Positions 16,058 to 25,436 of a stretch of 64,000 bases of DNA are shown here, piece after piece. The notes beneath the pieces are model-generated. The model was not told the origin of the DNA. It did no database searches and saw only the letters and a program-made list of their open reading frames with translations. A program made the translations under genes and the position numbers. Source of the stretch: Fusobacterium nucleatum_L (GTDB lineage Bacteria; Fusobacteriota; Fusobacteriia; Fusobacteriales; Fusobacteriaceae); the NCBI RefSeq assembly GCF_050231725.1, contig NZ_CP077172.1, positions 1,612,001 to 1,676,000 on the forward strand, written 5' to 3'. How positions within the stretch are numbered: the first letter of the stretch is position 1; every line of letters starts with the position of its first letter.

Positions 16058-17170
16058 ATGAGTGTAAATATAAAAATAGAAAATGCTCAAAAAAGATATG
16101 GAGATAATATTATAATCGAAAATTTATCTCTTGATATAAAACAAGGAGAGTTCTTTACTCTCCTTGGACCTTCTGGTTGTGGAAAAACCACTTTACTAAG
16201 AATGATAGCTGGCTTTAACTCTATTGAAAAAGGGAATTTTTATTTTAATGAAAAAAGAATAAATGATTTAGACCCTGCTAAGAGGAATATTGGAATGGTA
16301 TTTCAAAACTATGCTATTTTTCCACATTTAACAGTCGAGCAAAATGTAGAGTTTGGATTAAAAAATAGAAAAGTTTCTAAAGAGGAAATGAAAATAGAGA
16401 CAGATAAGTTTTTAAAACTTATGCAAATTGATGAATATAGAGATAGAATGCCTGAGAGATTATCAGGAGGACAGCAACAAAGGGTTGCTTTGGCAAGAGC
16501 TTTGGTAATAAAACCAGATGTTTTATTGATGGATGAACCTTTAAGTAACTTAGATGCAAAACTAAGAGTTGAAATGAGAACAGCAATAAAAGAAATTCAA
16601 AATAGTATTGGAATTACAACTGTATATGTAACTCATGATCAAGAAGAGGCTATGGCTGTTAGTGACAGAATTGCAGTTATGAAAGATGGTGAAATTCAAC
16701 ATTTAGGACAACCAAAGGATATTTATCAAAGACCAGCAAATTTATTTGTTGCAACTTTTATTGGTAAAACAAATGTATTAAGTGGAACTTTGAATAATTC
16801 AGTATTAAAAGTTGCTGAAAAATATGACATAAATTTAAATAATATAAAAGATAAAGATATCAAAGGTAATGTAGTTATTTCAATAAGACCAGAAGAGTTT
16901 GTAATTGATGAAGCTCAAGCAAAAGAAGGAATAAAAGCTTTTATTGATAGTAGTGTATTTTTAGGATTAAACACTCATTATTTTGCTCATTTAGAAAGTG
17001 GAGAAAAAATTGAAATTGTACAAGAATCTAAAATTGATAGCATAATTCCAAAAGGTACAGAAGTTTATCTAAAAGTAAAACAAGATAAAATAAATGTCTT
17101 CACAGAAGATGGTTCTAAAAATATTTTAGAGGGTGTTAATAATGATATAGGTGTTGCTTATGCTAAGTAA
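16058..17170 (+). CDS. ABC transporter ATP-binding protein (FbpC/PotA type)
   Basis: The 370-residue ATPase shows Walker A G-P-S-G-C-G-K-T-T-L near residue 38, the Q-loop Q-N-Y-A-I-F-P-H-L, signature L-S-G-G-Q-Q-Q-R-V-A-L-A-R, Walker B V-L-L-M-D-E-P-L-S-N-L-D, and switch T-H-D-Q-E-E-A. A C-terminal TOBE domain of roughly 130 residues follows, as in importers of iron, spermidine and maltose. It is the second gene of the three-gene operon and overlaps the permease start. Confidence 0.93.
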   Translation: MSVNIKIENAQKRYGDNIIIENLSLDIKQGEFFTLLGPSGCGKTTLLRMIAGFNSIEKGNFYFNEKRINDLDPAKRNIGMVFQNYAIFPHLTVEQNVEFGLKNRKVSKEEMKIETDKFLKLMQIDEYRDRMPERLSGGQQQRVALARALVIKPDVLLMDEPLSNLDAKLRVEMRTAIKEIQNSIGITTVYVTHDQEEAMAVSDRIAVMKDGEIQHLGQPKDIYQRPANLFVATFIGKTNVLSGTLNNSVLKVAEKYDINLNNIKDKDIKGNVVISIRPEEFVIDEAQAKEGIKAFIDSSVFLGLNTHYFAHLESGEKIEIVQESKIDSIIPKGTEVYLKVKQDKINVFTEDGSKNILEGVNNDIGVAYAK

Positions 17171-18806
17171 GAAAAAAGATATTTGGATAATAATTTCGAT
17201 ATGTGTTTTAGCATTTTATATAGTATTTATGATCTATCCTTTAGGGATTTTGTTCAAAAATGCAGTAATAGAAAGTAATGGGAATTTTACTTTTGCTTAT
17301 TTTTCAAAATTTTTAAGCAAAAAATATTATTTTTCTACTATATTTAATTCATTTAAAGTTAGTTTAGCTGCAACAGCATTAACTTTAATATTAGGGACGC
17401 CTTTAGCATATTTTTATAATATGTATAAAATAAAAGGAAAGACTTTTTTGCAAATTACTATAATATTATGTAGTATGTCTGCACCATTTATTGGAGCTTA
17501 TTCTTGGATTTTATTATTGGGAAGAAACGGATTAATTACTAATGTAATTAAAAATTTAACTGGTTTTAATGTCCCTAGTATATATGGATTTGGTGGAATT
17601 TTACTTGTTTTATGTATGCAACTTTATCCTTTAGTTTTTCTATATGTTTCAGGGGCTCTAAAAAATATTGATAATTCATTATTAGAAGCTAGTGAGAATA
17701 TGGGATGTACTGGAACAAAAAGATTTTTTAAGATAATTATTCCTTTATGTATTCCAACAATATTGGCAGCAGCTCTTATGGTATTTATGAGAGCCTTTGC
17801 AGACTTTGGGACACCTTTATTTATTGGCGAAGGATATAGAACTTTCCCAGTTGAAATTTATAATCAATTTATGAATGAAACAGGTTCTGATAAAAATTTT
17901 GCATCAGCTGTAAGTATTATTGCAATTATAATTACATCTTTGATTTTCTTATTACAAAGATATATAAATGGAAAATACAAATTTACAATGAATGCTCTTC
18001 ATCCTATTGAAGCAAAAGAAGTAAAAGGAATAAAATCTATTTTAATTCATTTATATTGTTATTTAATAGTTTTTATTTCTTATGCACCACAACTTTATGT
18101 AATTTACACATCTTTCCAAAATACATCTGGAAAACTTTTTACAAAAGGTTACTCTTTAAAAAGTTATACAGAAGCATTTAGTAAATTAGGGAATGCTATT
18201 CAAAATACATTTTTTATTGGTGGACTTGCTTTGATTTTAATCATTGTTATTTCTATTTTGATAGCATATCTTGTTGTAAGAAGAAATAATTTTGTGAATA
18301 AAACGATAGATACTTTATCCATGGTTCCTTATGTTATTCCTGGTTCAGTTGTAGGGATAGCTTTGGTAAGTGCTTTTAATAAAAAACCTTTTGTTTTAGT
18401 TGGAACATTTTTAATAATGGTAATATCTTTAATCATAAGAAGAAATGCTTATACAATAAGGTCTTCTGTTGCAATACTTCAACAGATTCCTATTTCTATT
18501 GAAGAAGCAGCAATCAGCTTGGGAGCTTCTCGAATGAAATCGTTTTTCAAAATAACAACACCAATGATGATAAATGGTATTATTTCAGGAGCGCTTTTAA
18601 GTTGGATAACAATCATAACCGAACTTTCATCAAGTATAATTTTATATAACTATAAGACAATAACATTAACATTACAAATATATGTTTATGTATCAAGAGG
18701 AAGTTATGGAATAGCTGCTGCTATGTCAGCAATTTTAACTTTGATGACTGTTCTTTCACTATTAATATTTATGAGAGTATCAAAGAATAAAAATGTAATG
18801 ATGTAA
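17160..18806 (+). CDS. ABC transporter permease, two fused membrane domains
   Basis: About 548 residues with at least 12 hydrophobic helices carry two BPD_transp_1 halves. Each ends in an EAA loop: L-L-E-A-S-E-N-M-G-C-T in the first and S-I-E-E-A-A-I-S-L-G-A-S in the second. This fused form is typical of FbpB/AfuB iron(III) permeases. The ATG at 17160 overlaps the ATPase gene by 11 nt and is preferred; an in-frame GTG at 17151 would add three residues. Translational coupling is likely. The operon ends at a strong hairpin. Confidence 0.92.
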   Translation: MLSKKKDIWIIISICVLAFYIVFMIYPLGILFKNAVIESNGNFTFAYFSKFLSKKYYFSTIFNSFKVSLAATALTLILGTPLAYFYNMYKIKGKTFLQITIILCSMSAPFIGAYSWILLLGRNGLITNVIKNLTGFNVPSIYGFGGILLVLCMQLYPLVFLYVSGALKNIDNSLLEASENMGCTGTKRFFKIIIPLCIPTILAAALMVFMRAFADFGTPLFIGEGYRTFPVEIYNQFMNETGSDKNFASAVSIIAIIITSLIFLLQRYINGKYKFTMNALHPIEAKEVKGIKSILIHLYCYLIVFISYAPQLYVIYTSFQNTSGKLFTKGYSLKSYTEAFSKLGNAIQNTFFIGGLALILIIVISILIAYLVVRRNNFVNKTIDTLSMVPYVIPGSVVGIALVSAFNKKPFVLVGTFLIMVISLIIRRNAYTIRSSVAILQQIPISIEEAAISLGASRMKSFFKITTPMMINGIISGALLSWITIITELSSSIILYNYKTITLTLQIYVYVSRGSYGIAAAMSAILTLMTVLSLLIFMRVSKNKNVMM

Positions 18807-18810
18807 ACAA

Positions 18811-18840
18811 AATAGGGAGATTAATATTAATCTCCTTATT
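18811..18840. terminator. Bidirectional terminator between the ABC permease and the methyltransferase
   Basis: The sequence is an almost perfect 30-bp palindrome (AATAGGGAGATTAAT and its complement, with one G-T pair) between convergent genes, with T-rich flanks on both sides. Confidence 0.85.
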
Positions 18841-19638
18841 TTATTTATTATATGTATACATTCCTAAACGATTATTCATAAGCCAAAAAATTGGAATAAA
18901 TATCTTTTTTGATAATGGTAAAATTTTTCTCATTTTTTTTGTAAAATTAATAAGCCCTATTTGTTTTAATTTAGGCTCAAGTTTCACAATTTCACTGCCA
19001 TCTTTTACTCCCCACTTAAATTTTACATCATTCATTTTCTTTAAAGTGTCATGTTTAGAACTCATTTTTATAGTTCCTTTATAAAGTAAATCTAAGTGTA
19101 ATTCAAATTTATCAAAATTATTAACTAATATTTCTAAAATTTTTTTTATTTTATCTTCACTGAAATACATAAAAACTCCCTCAGAAATTATAAGCAACTC
19201 TTTATCATCAGTTACAACTTTCTTAGTCCAGTCAGATTCAAAAACTGATTTTGAAATATTTTTTACTCTATCATTCTCTTTAAAAAAGTTTTTTCTTGTT
19301 TCAATTACTTCTGGTAAATCAAGATTATACCAAGTTATTTTACCATTATCAACTCTCTCAAATCTAGTATCAAGTCCACAACCTATTGAAACTATAATAC
19401 AATCTGGATATTTTTCTATAAATTTCTTTACTTCTTCATCCATTATAGATGCTCTTGCTAATGTTCCATAATAACTAGCCCAAGCTCTATCAAACTTTAA
19501 AAAATCATAATCTAACTGTGAAGCAATTTCAAAAGATTTTTTATCATGTAATACAGATTTAGGACTTTTATAATCCTTAGCTCTTACATTTAATGTTATG
19601 AGTAGTGTTTCAGCTACTCCATCTAATTTAATTTTCAT
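18841..19638 (-). CDS. PPM1/LCMT-family O-methyltransferase
   Basis: About 265 residues match the leucine-carboxyl-methyltransferase fold used in bacteria for polyketide or small-molecule O-methylation. Hallmarks are V-S-I-G-C-G-L-D-T-R-F near residue 87 and W-Y-N-L-D-L-P-E-V-I-E, which hold S-adenosylmethionine. The second ATG (19638) is chosen because TTGGAGG lies 6 nt before it, while the first ATG (19653) has no ribosome site. The physiological substrate is unknown. The gene is alone on its strand. Confidence 0.85.
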   Translation of the reverse strand: MKIKLDGVAETLLITLNVRAKDYKSPKSVLHDKKSFEIASQLDYDFLKFDRAWASYYGTLARASIMDEEVKKFIEKYPDCIIVSIGCGLDTRFERVDNGKITWYNLDLPEVIETRKNFFKENDRVKNISKSVFESDWTKKVVTDDKELLIISEGVFMYFSEDKIKKILEILVNNFDKFELHLDLLYKGTIKMSSKHDTLKKMNDVKFKWGVKDGSEIVKLEPKLKQIGLINFTKKMRKILPLSKKIFIPIFWLMNNRLGMYTYNK

Positions 19639-19653
19639 GAAAGCCTCCAACAT

Positions 19654-20063
19654 GCTTAAACAATAATATTAATGCTATAAGATAATTGTACTCCTTATAT
19701 AAAAATATTTCTATATAAAAATTTTTATTAGAGAAATATTTTTAAAATAAAATTAATAAATATCTAATTTCTAAAATAGAAATATGTTAAGATAAATAAT
19801 GATAAAAGTTTATTAGAAGCCAAATAGATGAAAAAATCATTAAAGGAATAGAAAATTAAATTAGAAAATGAAGAAAAAGAACAGTTAAAAAGTAGAAATA
19901 TTAGAGTTAAAGAAGTAGCTAATATAGCTAAAGTTTAAACAATGGAATCTTTAATTTTTTATAGAAATTTTAATAAAAAAAATCAAAATCTATCAATATA
20001 GAAAAAATATGTTGACTATGCTATAATAAACAATAGTATATTGTTTTTTAATGAGGAGAAAAA
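19654..20063. other. Gene-poor stretch with a decayed coding remnant
   Basis: This 410-bp gap holds no intact gene. From 19828 a frame reads M-K-K-S-L-K-E, a stop, then 28 charged residues ending R-V-K-E-V-A-N-I-A-K-V before another stop at 19936-19938. The tail resembles the helix-turn-helix start of small regulators, so a decayed regulator gene is possible. A TATAAT at 20022-20027 may serve the HAD gene that follows. The rest is AT-rich spacer. Confidence 0.35.
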
Positions 20064-20864
20064 ATGAATTATAAATTAGTAGTTTGTGATATGGATGGAA
20101 CTTTACTAACATCTAGTCATAGAATTTCTGACTATACAGCAAATATTATAAAAAAAATTGAAGATAATGGTATAAAATTTATGATAGCAACAGGAAGACC
20201 CTATCTTGATGCAAGACATTACAGGGATAGCTTAAAATTAAAGTCTTACCTTATAACTTCAAATGGAGCAAGAGCTCATGATGAAGATAATAAACCTATT
20301 GTTGTAGAAAATATTCCAAAAGAGTTAGTAAAAAAATTATTATCTTATAATGTAGGAAAAAATATTCATAGAAATATTTATCTTAATGATGATTGGATAA
20401 TTGAATATGAAATAGACGGACTTGTAGAGTTTCATAAAGAGTCTGGCTATGGATTTAACATAGACGATTTAAATAAATATGAAAGTGAAGAAGCAGCAAA
20501 AGTATTTTTTTTAGGAGAAAATAGAGATATAGAAAATTTAGAAAAAAATATGGAAAAAGAATTTCAAAATGATTTAAGTATGACTATTTCCTCACCTTTT
20601 TGCTTAGAATTCATGAAAAAAGGTGTTAACAAGGCTGAAACATTGAAAAAAGTTTTAAAAATTTTAAATATAAAGCCAGAAGAAGTTATAGCATTTGGAG
20701 ATAGCATGAATGACTATGAAATGCTTAGTTTAGTCGGTAGACCATTTATTATGGGAAATGCTAATCAAAGACTTATAAATGCTTTACCTAATGTTGAAGT
20801 TGTTGGAAATAATAATGAAGATGGAATAGGAAAAAAATTAATTGAAATTTTTAATATTTTTTAA
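20064..20864 (+). CDS. Cof-type HAD-superfamily phosphatase
   Basis: The 266-residue protein has HAD motif I C-D-M-D-G-T-L-L near residue 8, motif II in I-A-T-G-R-P, a conserved Lys in M-K-K-G-V-N-K-A, and motif IV G-D-S-M-N-D-Y-E-M-L. A type IIB cap domain lies between. Such enzymes hydrolyse sugar phosphates, nucleotide or cofactor phosphates; the exact substrate is not readable. It is preceded by GAGGAG and is monocistronic. Confidence 0.92.
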   Translation: MNYKLVVCDMDGTLLTSSHRISDYTANIIKKIEDNGIKFMIATGRPYLDARHYRDSLKLKSYLITSNGARAHDEDNKPIVVENIPKELVKKLLSYNVGKNIHRNIYLNDDWIIEYEIDGLVEFHKESGYGFNIDDLNKYESEEAAKVFFLGENRDIENLEKNMEKEFQNDLSMTISSPFCLEFMKKGVNKAETLKKVLKILNIKPEEVIAFGDSMNDYEMLSLVGRPFIMGNANQRLINALPNVEVVGNNNEDGIGKKLIEIFNIF

Positions 20865-20876
20865 TTATTTATATAA

Positions 20877-20948
20877 ACTCCCTGCCAGCCATTAATGTTT
20901 CAAGAGCTCCATAAAGGTTCTTTCAACAATAATGGACGTCACGGAAGT
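20877..20948. other. Compositionally odd 70-bp block with an inverted repeat
   Basis: Roughly 44% G+C by count stands out against very AT-rich flanks. CCATTAATGTT (20889-20899) and AACAATAATGG (20925-20935) form a 10-of-11 bp stem around a 25-nt loop. Several frames read through with protein-like but broken segments, so it may be a gene remnant or a structured RNA upstream of the radical SAM operon. No known riboswitch consensus fits. Confidence 0.4.
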
Positions 20949-21001
20949 ATTATTAAAAATTTAATTAATTATTATAGAAGATAGAAGGAGAGATACAAAA
21001 A

Positions 21002-21895
21002 ATGTATGATTTATATGATTTTCCTTTATACAGACCACCTAGTGAGGCATACAGTTTAATTATTCAAATAACACTTGGATGCTCTCACAATAGATGTACT
21101 TTTTGTAGTATGTATAAGGATAAAAAATTTGTTATAAAACCAATAGAGGATATAAAATCTGATATAGATGCTTTTAGAGCATTATATAAAAATAGAGATG
21201 TTGAAAAAATATTTTTAGCAGATGGAGATGCACTTGTTGTCCCAACTGATATATTAATTCAAATTTTAGACTACATAAAAGAAGTTTTTCCTGAGTGTAA
21301 AAGAGTTTCTATCTATGGAACAGCTGTTGCTATACATCAAAAATCTGTTGAAGATTTAAAGAAACTTTATGAAAAAGGCTTAACACTTGTTTATTTAGGT
21401 GTAGAAAGTGGAGACGATGATGCCTTAAAATTTATTAAAAAAGGTATTAAGGCTGAAAAAGTTGTGGAACTGGCTAAAAAAATTATGAGTACAGGTATTG
21501 ATTTATCTATAACTTTAATTGCAGGGCTCTTAGGAAAATATCAAGACAATAAAATGCATGCGATTAACACAGCTAAAATTATAACTGATATATCTCCAAA
21601 ATATGCAAGTATTCTAAATTTAAGACTATATGAAGGAACAGAGTTATATAATTTAATGCAAGAAGGAAAGTATGATTATATGGAAGGTATTGAAGTGTTG
21701 AAAGAAATGAAATTGGTGCTTTCAAGTATAGATACTTCAAAGATAACAAGACCTATAATATTTAGAGCAAACCATGCATCTAACTACTTGAATTTAAAAG
21801 GGAATCTTCCAGAAGATATCCCTAGAATGATAAAAGAAATTGATTATGCTACTGAAAATGAAGCTATCAATGTAAATAATTACAGATTTTTATAA
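21002..21895 (+). CDS. Radical SAM protein
   Basis: The 297-residue protein carries a 4Fe-4S cluster motif C-S-H-N-R-C-T-F-C near residue 27. The spacing is CX4CX2C rather than the usual CX3CX2C, a variant known in this uncharacterised family. A G-V-E-S-G-D-D segment follows in the SAM-binding barrel. The reaction is unknown. It starts a five-gene operon with gaps of only 2-14 nt, including a sugar transferase-deacetylase and an outer-membrane protein, so an envelope-related role is possible but unproven. Confidence 0.85.
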   Translation: MYDLYDFPLYRPPSEAYSLIIQITLGCSHNRCTFCSMYKDKKFVIKPIEDIKSDIDAFRALYKNRDVEKIFLADGDALVVPTDILIQILDYIKEVFPECKRVSIYGTAVAIHQKSVEDLKKLYEKGLTLVYLGVESGDDDALKFIKKGIKAEKVVELAKKIMSTGIDLSITLIAGLLGKYQDNKMHAINTAKIITDISPKYASILNLRLYEGTELYNLMQEGKYDYMEGIEVLKEMKLVLSSIDTSKITRPIIFRANHASNYLNLKGNLPEDIPRMIKEIDYATENEAINVNNYRFL

Positions 21896-21905
21896 GAGGT
21901 AAAAT

Positions 21906-23702
21906 ATGAATATACTTATGGCATTATCTCAACTTGAAATTACAGGAGCAGAAGTCTATGCAACAACTATTGCAGATGAACTTATAAAAAGGGGTAATAA
22001 AGTCTATATAGTTTCTGATACTTTAACTACTTCAACAAAAGCTGAATATATAAAATTAGAATTTAACAAGAGAAGTTTAGGAAAAAGAATTGAACATATA
22101 AAATTTTTATGTAAACTTATAAAAGAAAAGGATATACAAATAGTTCATGCACATTCAAGAGCTTCTTCTTGGAGTTGTCAGGTAGCTTGTAAATTAGCAG
22201 GAATACCACTTATTACAACTACTCATGGAAGACAACCTATTCATTTTAGTAGAAAACTTATAAAAGCTTTTGGAGATTATTCTATTGCTGTCTGTGAAAA
22301 TATTAAAAAACATATGGTGAATGATATAGGATTTTCTGAAAATAAAATTTCAGTTATTTTAAATCCAGTAAATTATAAAAAGTTAGATTTAGAAAAAAAA
22401 GTAAATGATAAAAAAGTTATTTCAATAGTTGGTAGGCTTTCAGGACCGAAAGGAGATGTAGCTTATGATTTACTTGAAATTTTATCCCAAGATGAATTAT
22501 TATCAAAATATAAAGTTCGTCTTATAGGTGGAAAAGAACTGCCAGAAAGATTTTTAAAGTTTAAAGAAAAAGATATTGAATTTATTGGCTATGTTCCTAA
22601 TATTCAAGAAAAAATATTCGAGTCAGATATTGTAATTGGAGCAGGTAGAGTGGCTTTTGAATCTTTACTTAATAAGTCTTCACTAATTGCTGTTGGGGAA
22701 ACAGAATATATGGGCTTTATTAATAAAGAAAATTTAAACAAATCCTTAGCTTCAAACTTTGGAGATATAGGTTCTATGAAATATCCAAAAATTGAGAAAG
22801 ATACTTTGTTAAATGATATTGAAAAAGCCTTGAATCTTTCTGAAGATGAAAAAGAAGAATTAAAAGATACTATATTCAAAGAAACAAACTTGAAAAATAT
22901 AGTAGATAAAATAGAAAAAAAATATTTTGAATTGTATGTTGATAAGAAAAAATATGATATTCCTGTGATTATGTATCATAGAGTAATTAATAATCCTGAA
23001 AATGAAGGAGTACATGGAACATATATCTATGAAAATATTTTTAGGGAACATATGCAGTATTTAAAAGATAAAAATTACACTGTTATAACTTTTAAAGATT
23101 TAGATAGAATTGGTTGGAGAAATAGATTTGAAAAGGATAAAAAATATATTTTTATAACTTTTGATGATGGGTATAAGGATAATTATGACTTAGCTTTTCC
23201 AATATTAAAAGAGTTCGGCTTTAAAGCAACAATATTTTTGATGGGTAGCTCTACATATAATGAATGGGATGTCAAAGCTAGTGGAGAAAAAGAATTTCCA
23301 CTTATGTCAGTTGAAATGATAAAAGAAATGCAGGATTATGGAATTGAGCTTGGAGCCCACACTTTTAATCATCCAAAACTTAATACTTTATCCAATGAAG
23401 AAATTGAGCATCAAATTGTAGATGTTAAAAAGCCTTTGGAAGAAAAAATTGGAAAAGAAATAATAACTTTCGCTTACCCTTATGGAATTTTAAATGATTA
23501 TGCTAAGGAAATGACAAAAAGGGCAGGATATACTTTTGCCTTAGCAACAGACTCAGGTTCAGTATGTCTGTCTGATGACTTATATCAAATAAGAAGAATT
23601 GCAATTTTTCCAAATACTAATCTGTTTAGTTTTAAAAGAAAAATAGCAGGTAATTATAATTTTATAAAAATAAAAAGAGAAGAAAAGAATAGGAGCAAAT
23701 AA
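21906..23702 (+). CDS. Fusion of GT4-type glycosyltransferase and NodB polysaccharide deacetylase
   Basis: Residues 1 to about 320 form a GT-B glycosyltransferase, with the N-terminal G-A-E-V-Y-A-T-T-I-A loop, V-H-A-H-S-R-A-S and I-S-I-V-G-R-L-S-G-P-K-G-D. Residues from about 340 form a carbohydrate esterase 4 domain: P-V-I-M-Y-H-R-V, the metal/catalytic T-F-D-D-G-Y, the metal-binding H-T-F-N-H-P and the Y-P-Y-G loop. The fusion would transfer a sugar and deacetylate the product, plausibly on LPS or surface glycan. No signal peptide is seen, so it acts in the cytoplasm or at the inner face of the membrane. It is second in the operon. Confidence 0.88.
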   Translation: MNILMALSQLEITGAEVYATTIADELIKRGNKVYIVSDTLTTSTKAEYIKLEFNKRSLGKRIEHIKFLCKLIKEKDIQIVHAHSRASSWSCQVACKLAGIPLITTTHGRQPIHFSRKLIKAFGDYSIAVCENIKKHMVNDIGFSENKISVILNPVNYKKLDLEKKVNDKKVISIVGRLSGPKGDVAYDLLEILSQDELLSKYKVRLIGGKELPERFLKFKEKDIEFIGYVPNIQEKIFESDIVIGAGRVAFESLLNKSSLIAVGETEYMGFINKENLNKSLASNFGDIGSMKYPKIEKDTLLNDIEKALNLSEDEKEELKDTIFKETNLKNIVDKIEKKYFELYVDKKKYDIPVIMYHRVINNPENEGVHGTYIYENIFREHMQYLKDKNYTVITFKDLDRIGWRNRFEKDKKYIFITFDDGYKDNYDLAFPILKEFGFKATIFLMGSSTYNEWDVKASGEKEFPLMSVEMIKEMQDYGIELGAHTFNHPKLNTLSNEEIEHQIVDVKKPLEEKIGKEIITFAYPYGILNDYAKEMTKRAGYTFALATDSGSVCLSDDLYQIRRIAIFPNTNLFSFKRKIAGNYNFIKIKREEKNRSK

Positions 23703-23704
23703 TA

Positions 23705-24445
23705 ATGAAAAAATATTTATTAACACTTTTAGTTTTATTTAGTGTAGTTGCAGTAGCTAATGATGATTTTAAAGCTTCAATAGCCACTGGATATATCACA
23801 AGGGATTCTATATATAGAGGAAAAGAAGTAAAAAAAATTCCAGTGTTTGTTAATGTTAGTTACAAAAATATTTATCTAAAAGGAAGTGAAATAGGGGCTA
23901 AATTTATTGATACAGATAGATTTGATACAAGTATTTTTGTTGAGTTACAAGATGGATACCATATAAAACCTTCTAAAATGAATAATGGCTATAAGAGTAT
24001 AAAAAAAAGAAATTTTCAACAAACAGTTGGTTTGATAGCTGATATTAGACTAGATGAAATATCTAAAAAACTTACTCTCTCACCTTATTTTAGTGCAGGA
24101 CATAGAGGAAGACAAGTAGGGACTAAACTATCTTATTTATATATGCCTCGAGAAAATATTATAATTAGCCCTTCAGTAAATATAAAATATCTTTCTAATA
24201 AATATACAGATTATTATTTTGGAGTAGATAGAGATGAAATTGCTGGAAGTATAAGAAATGAATACAATCCTGATGGGGCTTTTGAATTTGGAGCAGGACT
24301 TTATGGAGAATACTATTTTACAAAAAATATATCAGCTTTAGCTTATCTTAATATGAAGCAATATTCTTCGGAAGTTACAAAGTCTCCAATAACAGAAGAT
24401 AGAACAATAACTAATGTTGGAGCAGGTCTAAAATATACATTCTAA
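23705..24445 (+). CDS. MipA/OmpV-family outer-membrane protein
   Basis: The 246-residue protein has a cleavable signal peptide ending V-A-V-A-N, alternating beta-strand patterning throughout, and a C-terminal Phe (G-L-K-Y-T-F), the usual signal for BAM-dependent barrel insertion. The phrases I-T-R-D-S-I-Y-R-G-K and the S-P-Y-F-S-A-G region fit the MipA/OmpV scaffold family, which is linked to murein hydrolases or outer-membrane transport. It starts 2 nt after the transferase-deacetylase gene. Confidence 0.8.
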   Translation: MKKYLLTLLVLFSVVAVANDDFKASIATGYITRDSIYRGKEVKKIPVFVNVSYKNIYLKGSEIGAKFIDTDRFDTSIFVELQDGYHIKPSKMNNGYKSIKKRNFQQTVGLIADIRLDEISKKLTLSPYFSAGHRGRQVGTKLSYLYMPRENIIISPSVNIKYLSNKYTDYYFGVDRDEIAGSIRNEYNPDGAFEFGAGLYGEYYFTKNISALAYLNMKQYSSEVTKSPITEDRTITNVGAGLKYTF

Positions 24446-24459
24446 AAAGGAGTTCTGTT

Positions 24460-25434
24460 ATGGAAAAAGAAGAATTTTTAGTAAAAATAACTAATTTAAT
24501 AAGAAAAGAGAACTTTAGTGAAATTGATAAAATTATTAAAAAATTTAAATATGAAAATAATTTTGAAATGATTTCACTCTCTTCACAAGCCTTTATAAAT
24601 TTATATGAGTACAAAGAAGCTTTAAAAATTTTAGATACTATTAAAAATGAGTATTCTGAAAATGGAGAATTTTGTATTCGTTATGCAATGGCTTTGTATA
24701 ACTCTAATAGAGAAGATGAGGCTCTTGAATGGTTTAAAAAAGCTAAAGAAAAAGGAATAAAAGAAATTGAAATTTCAAGTAAATATTATCCTAAAGATAT
24801 TGATGAATGGCTTGAAAGAGCAAAATTGTGGGGACCAAGAAGAATAGAAAAAAATAATTTTGAAAAAGAGTTGAGAGAAAAAAGAAGTAAAGAACCTATT
24901 TCGAATGTAAAGTTTGATGAAGAAGTATTAAAAGATTTATGGAACAATGGAGAGTTTTCTTCAAAAGAATATGTGGGACAAACTCCAACAGATGAAGATT
25001 TTGAAAAAGTTGAAAAAGACTTAGGTTATTGTTTGCCAGAATCGTATAAGGCATTGATGAAAATTCAAAATGGAGGGGAATTAAAGAAAAATACTTTTGA
25101 GGGGCCATTTCAAAGTAATTGGACTAAAGGTCTTTTTGATGTTTTAGGTATACATGGAGTAGATTCATCTAAAAAATACTCACTTTGTGGAGAGTATGGT
25201 TCTAAATTTTGGGTAGAAAAATGCAAATATCCTAATATCGGAATAGCAATATGTGATACTTTAAGTGGGGGTCATGATATGATTTTTCTTGATTACTCAG
25301 ATTGTGGACCAGAAGGAGAACCTTGTGTAGTTCACATAGATCAAGAAGGAGATTACAAGATTACATATTTAGCAGATAATTTTAAAGATTTTATAGATGG
25401 ACTTTTTATTCATGAAGAAGATGAGGATGATTAA
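24460..25434 (+). CDS. SMI1/KNR4-domain protein with TPR-like N-terminus
   Basis: Residues 1 to about 120 are helical repeats of TPR type (Y-K-E-A-L-K-I-L-D and D-E-A-L-E-W-F-K-K-A). Residues from about 175 match the SMI1/KNR4 (SUKH) fold: T-D-E-D-F-E-K-V-E-K-D-L-G-Y-x-L-P-E-S-Y, then Q-N-G-G and a C-terminal F-x-x-F-I-D-G-L. SUKH proteins are often immunity proteins, but no polymorphic toxin gene is adjacent. It is cytoplasmic by sequence and fourth in the operon; the role is open. Confidence 0.85.
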   Translation: MEKEEFLVKITNLIRKENFSEIDKIIKKFKYENNFEMISLSSQAFINLYEYKEALKILDTIKNEYSENGEFCIRYAMALYNSNREDEALEWFKKAKEKGIKEIEISSKYYPKDIDEWLERAKLWGPRRIEKNNFEKELREKRSKEPISNVKFDEEVLKDLWNNGEFSSKEYVGQTPTDEDFEKVEKDLGYCLPESYKALMKIQNGGELKKNTFEGPFQSNWTKGLFDVLGIHGVDSSKKYSLCGEYGSKFWVEKCKYPNIGIAICDTLSGGHDMIFLDYSDCGPEGEPCVVHIDQEGDYKITYLADNFKDFIDGLFIHEEDEDD

Positions 25435-25436
25435 AA

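Noticed and set aside
19828..19938. Decayed TetR- or HTH-type regulator
   Set aside because: Only about ten residues look like a helix-turn-helix and an internal stop is present. It is too little to name, so it is listed as an unassigned remnant.
20877..20948. Known riboswitch (SAM, TPP, FMN, cobalamin, lysine or T-box)
   Set aside because: None of the conserved cores of these classes could be found in either strand of the block.
24460..25434. SUKH (SMI1/KNR4) protein as immunity protein of a toxin system
   Set aside because: No toxin, filament or secretion gene is adjacent and the gene is embedded in a compact envelope-like operon, so an immunity role is not supported here.
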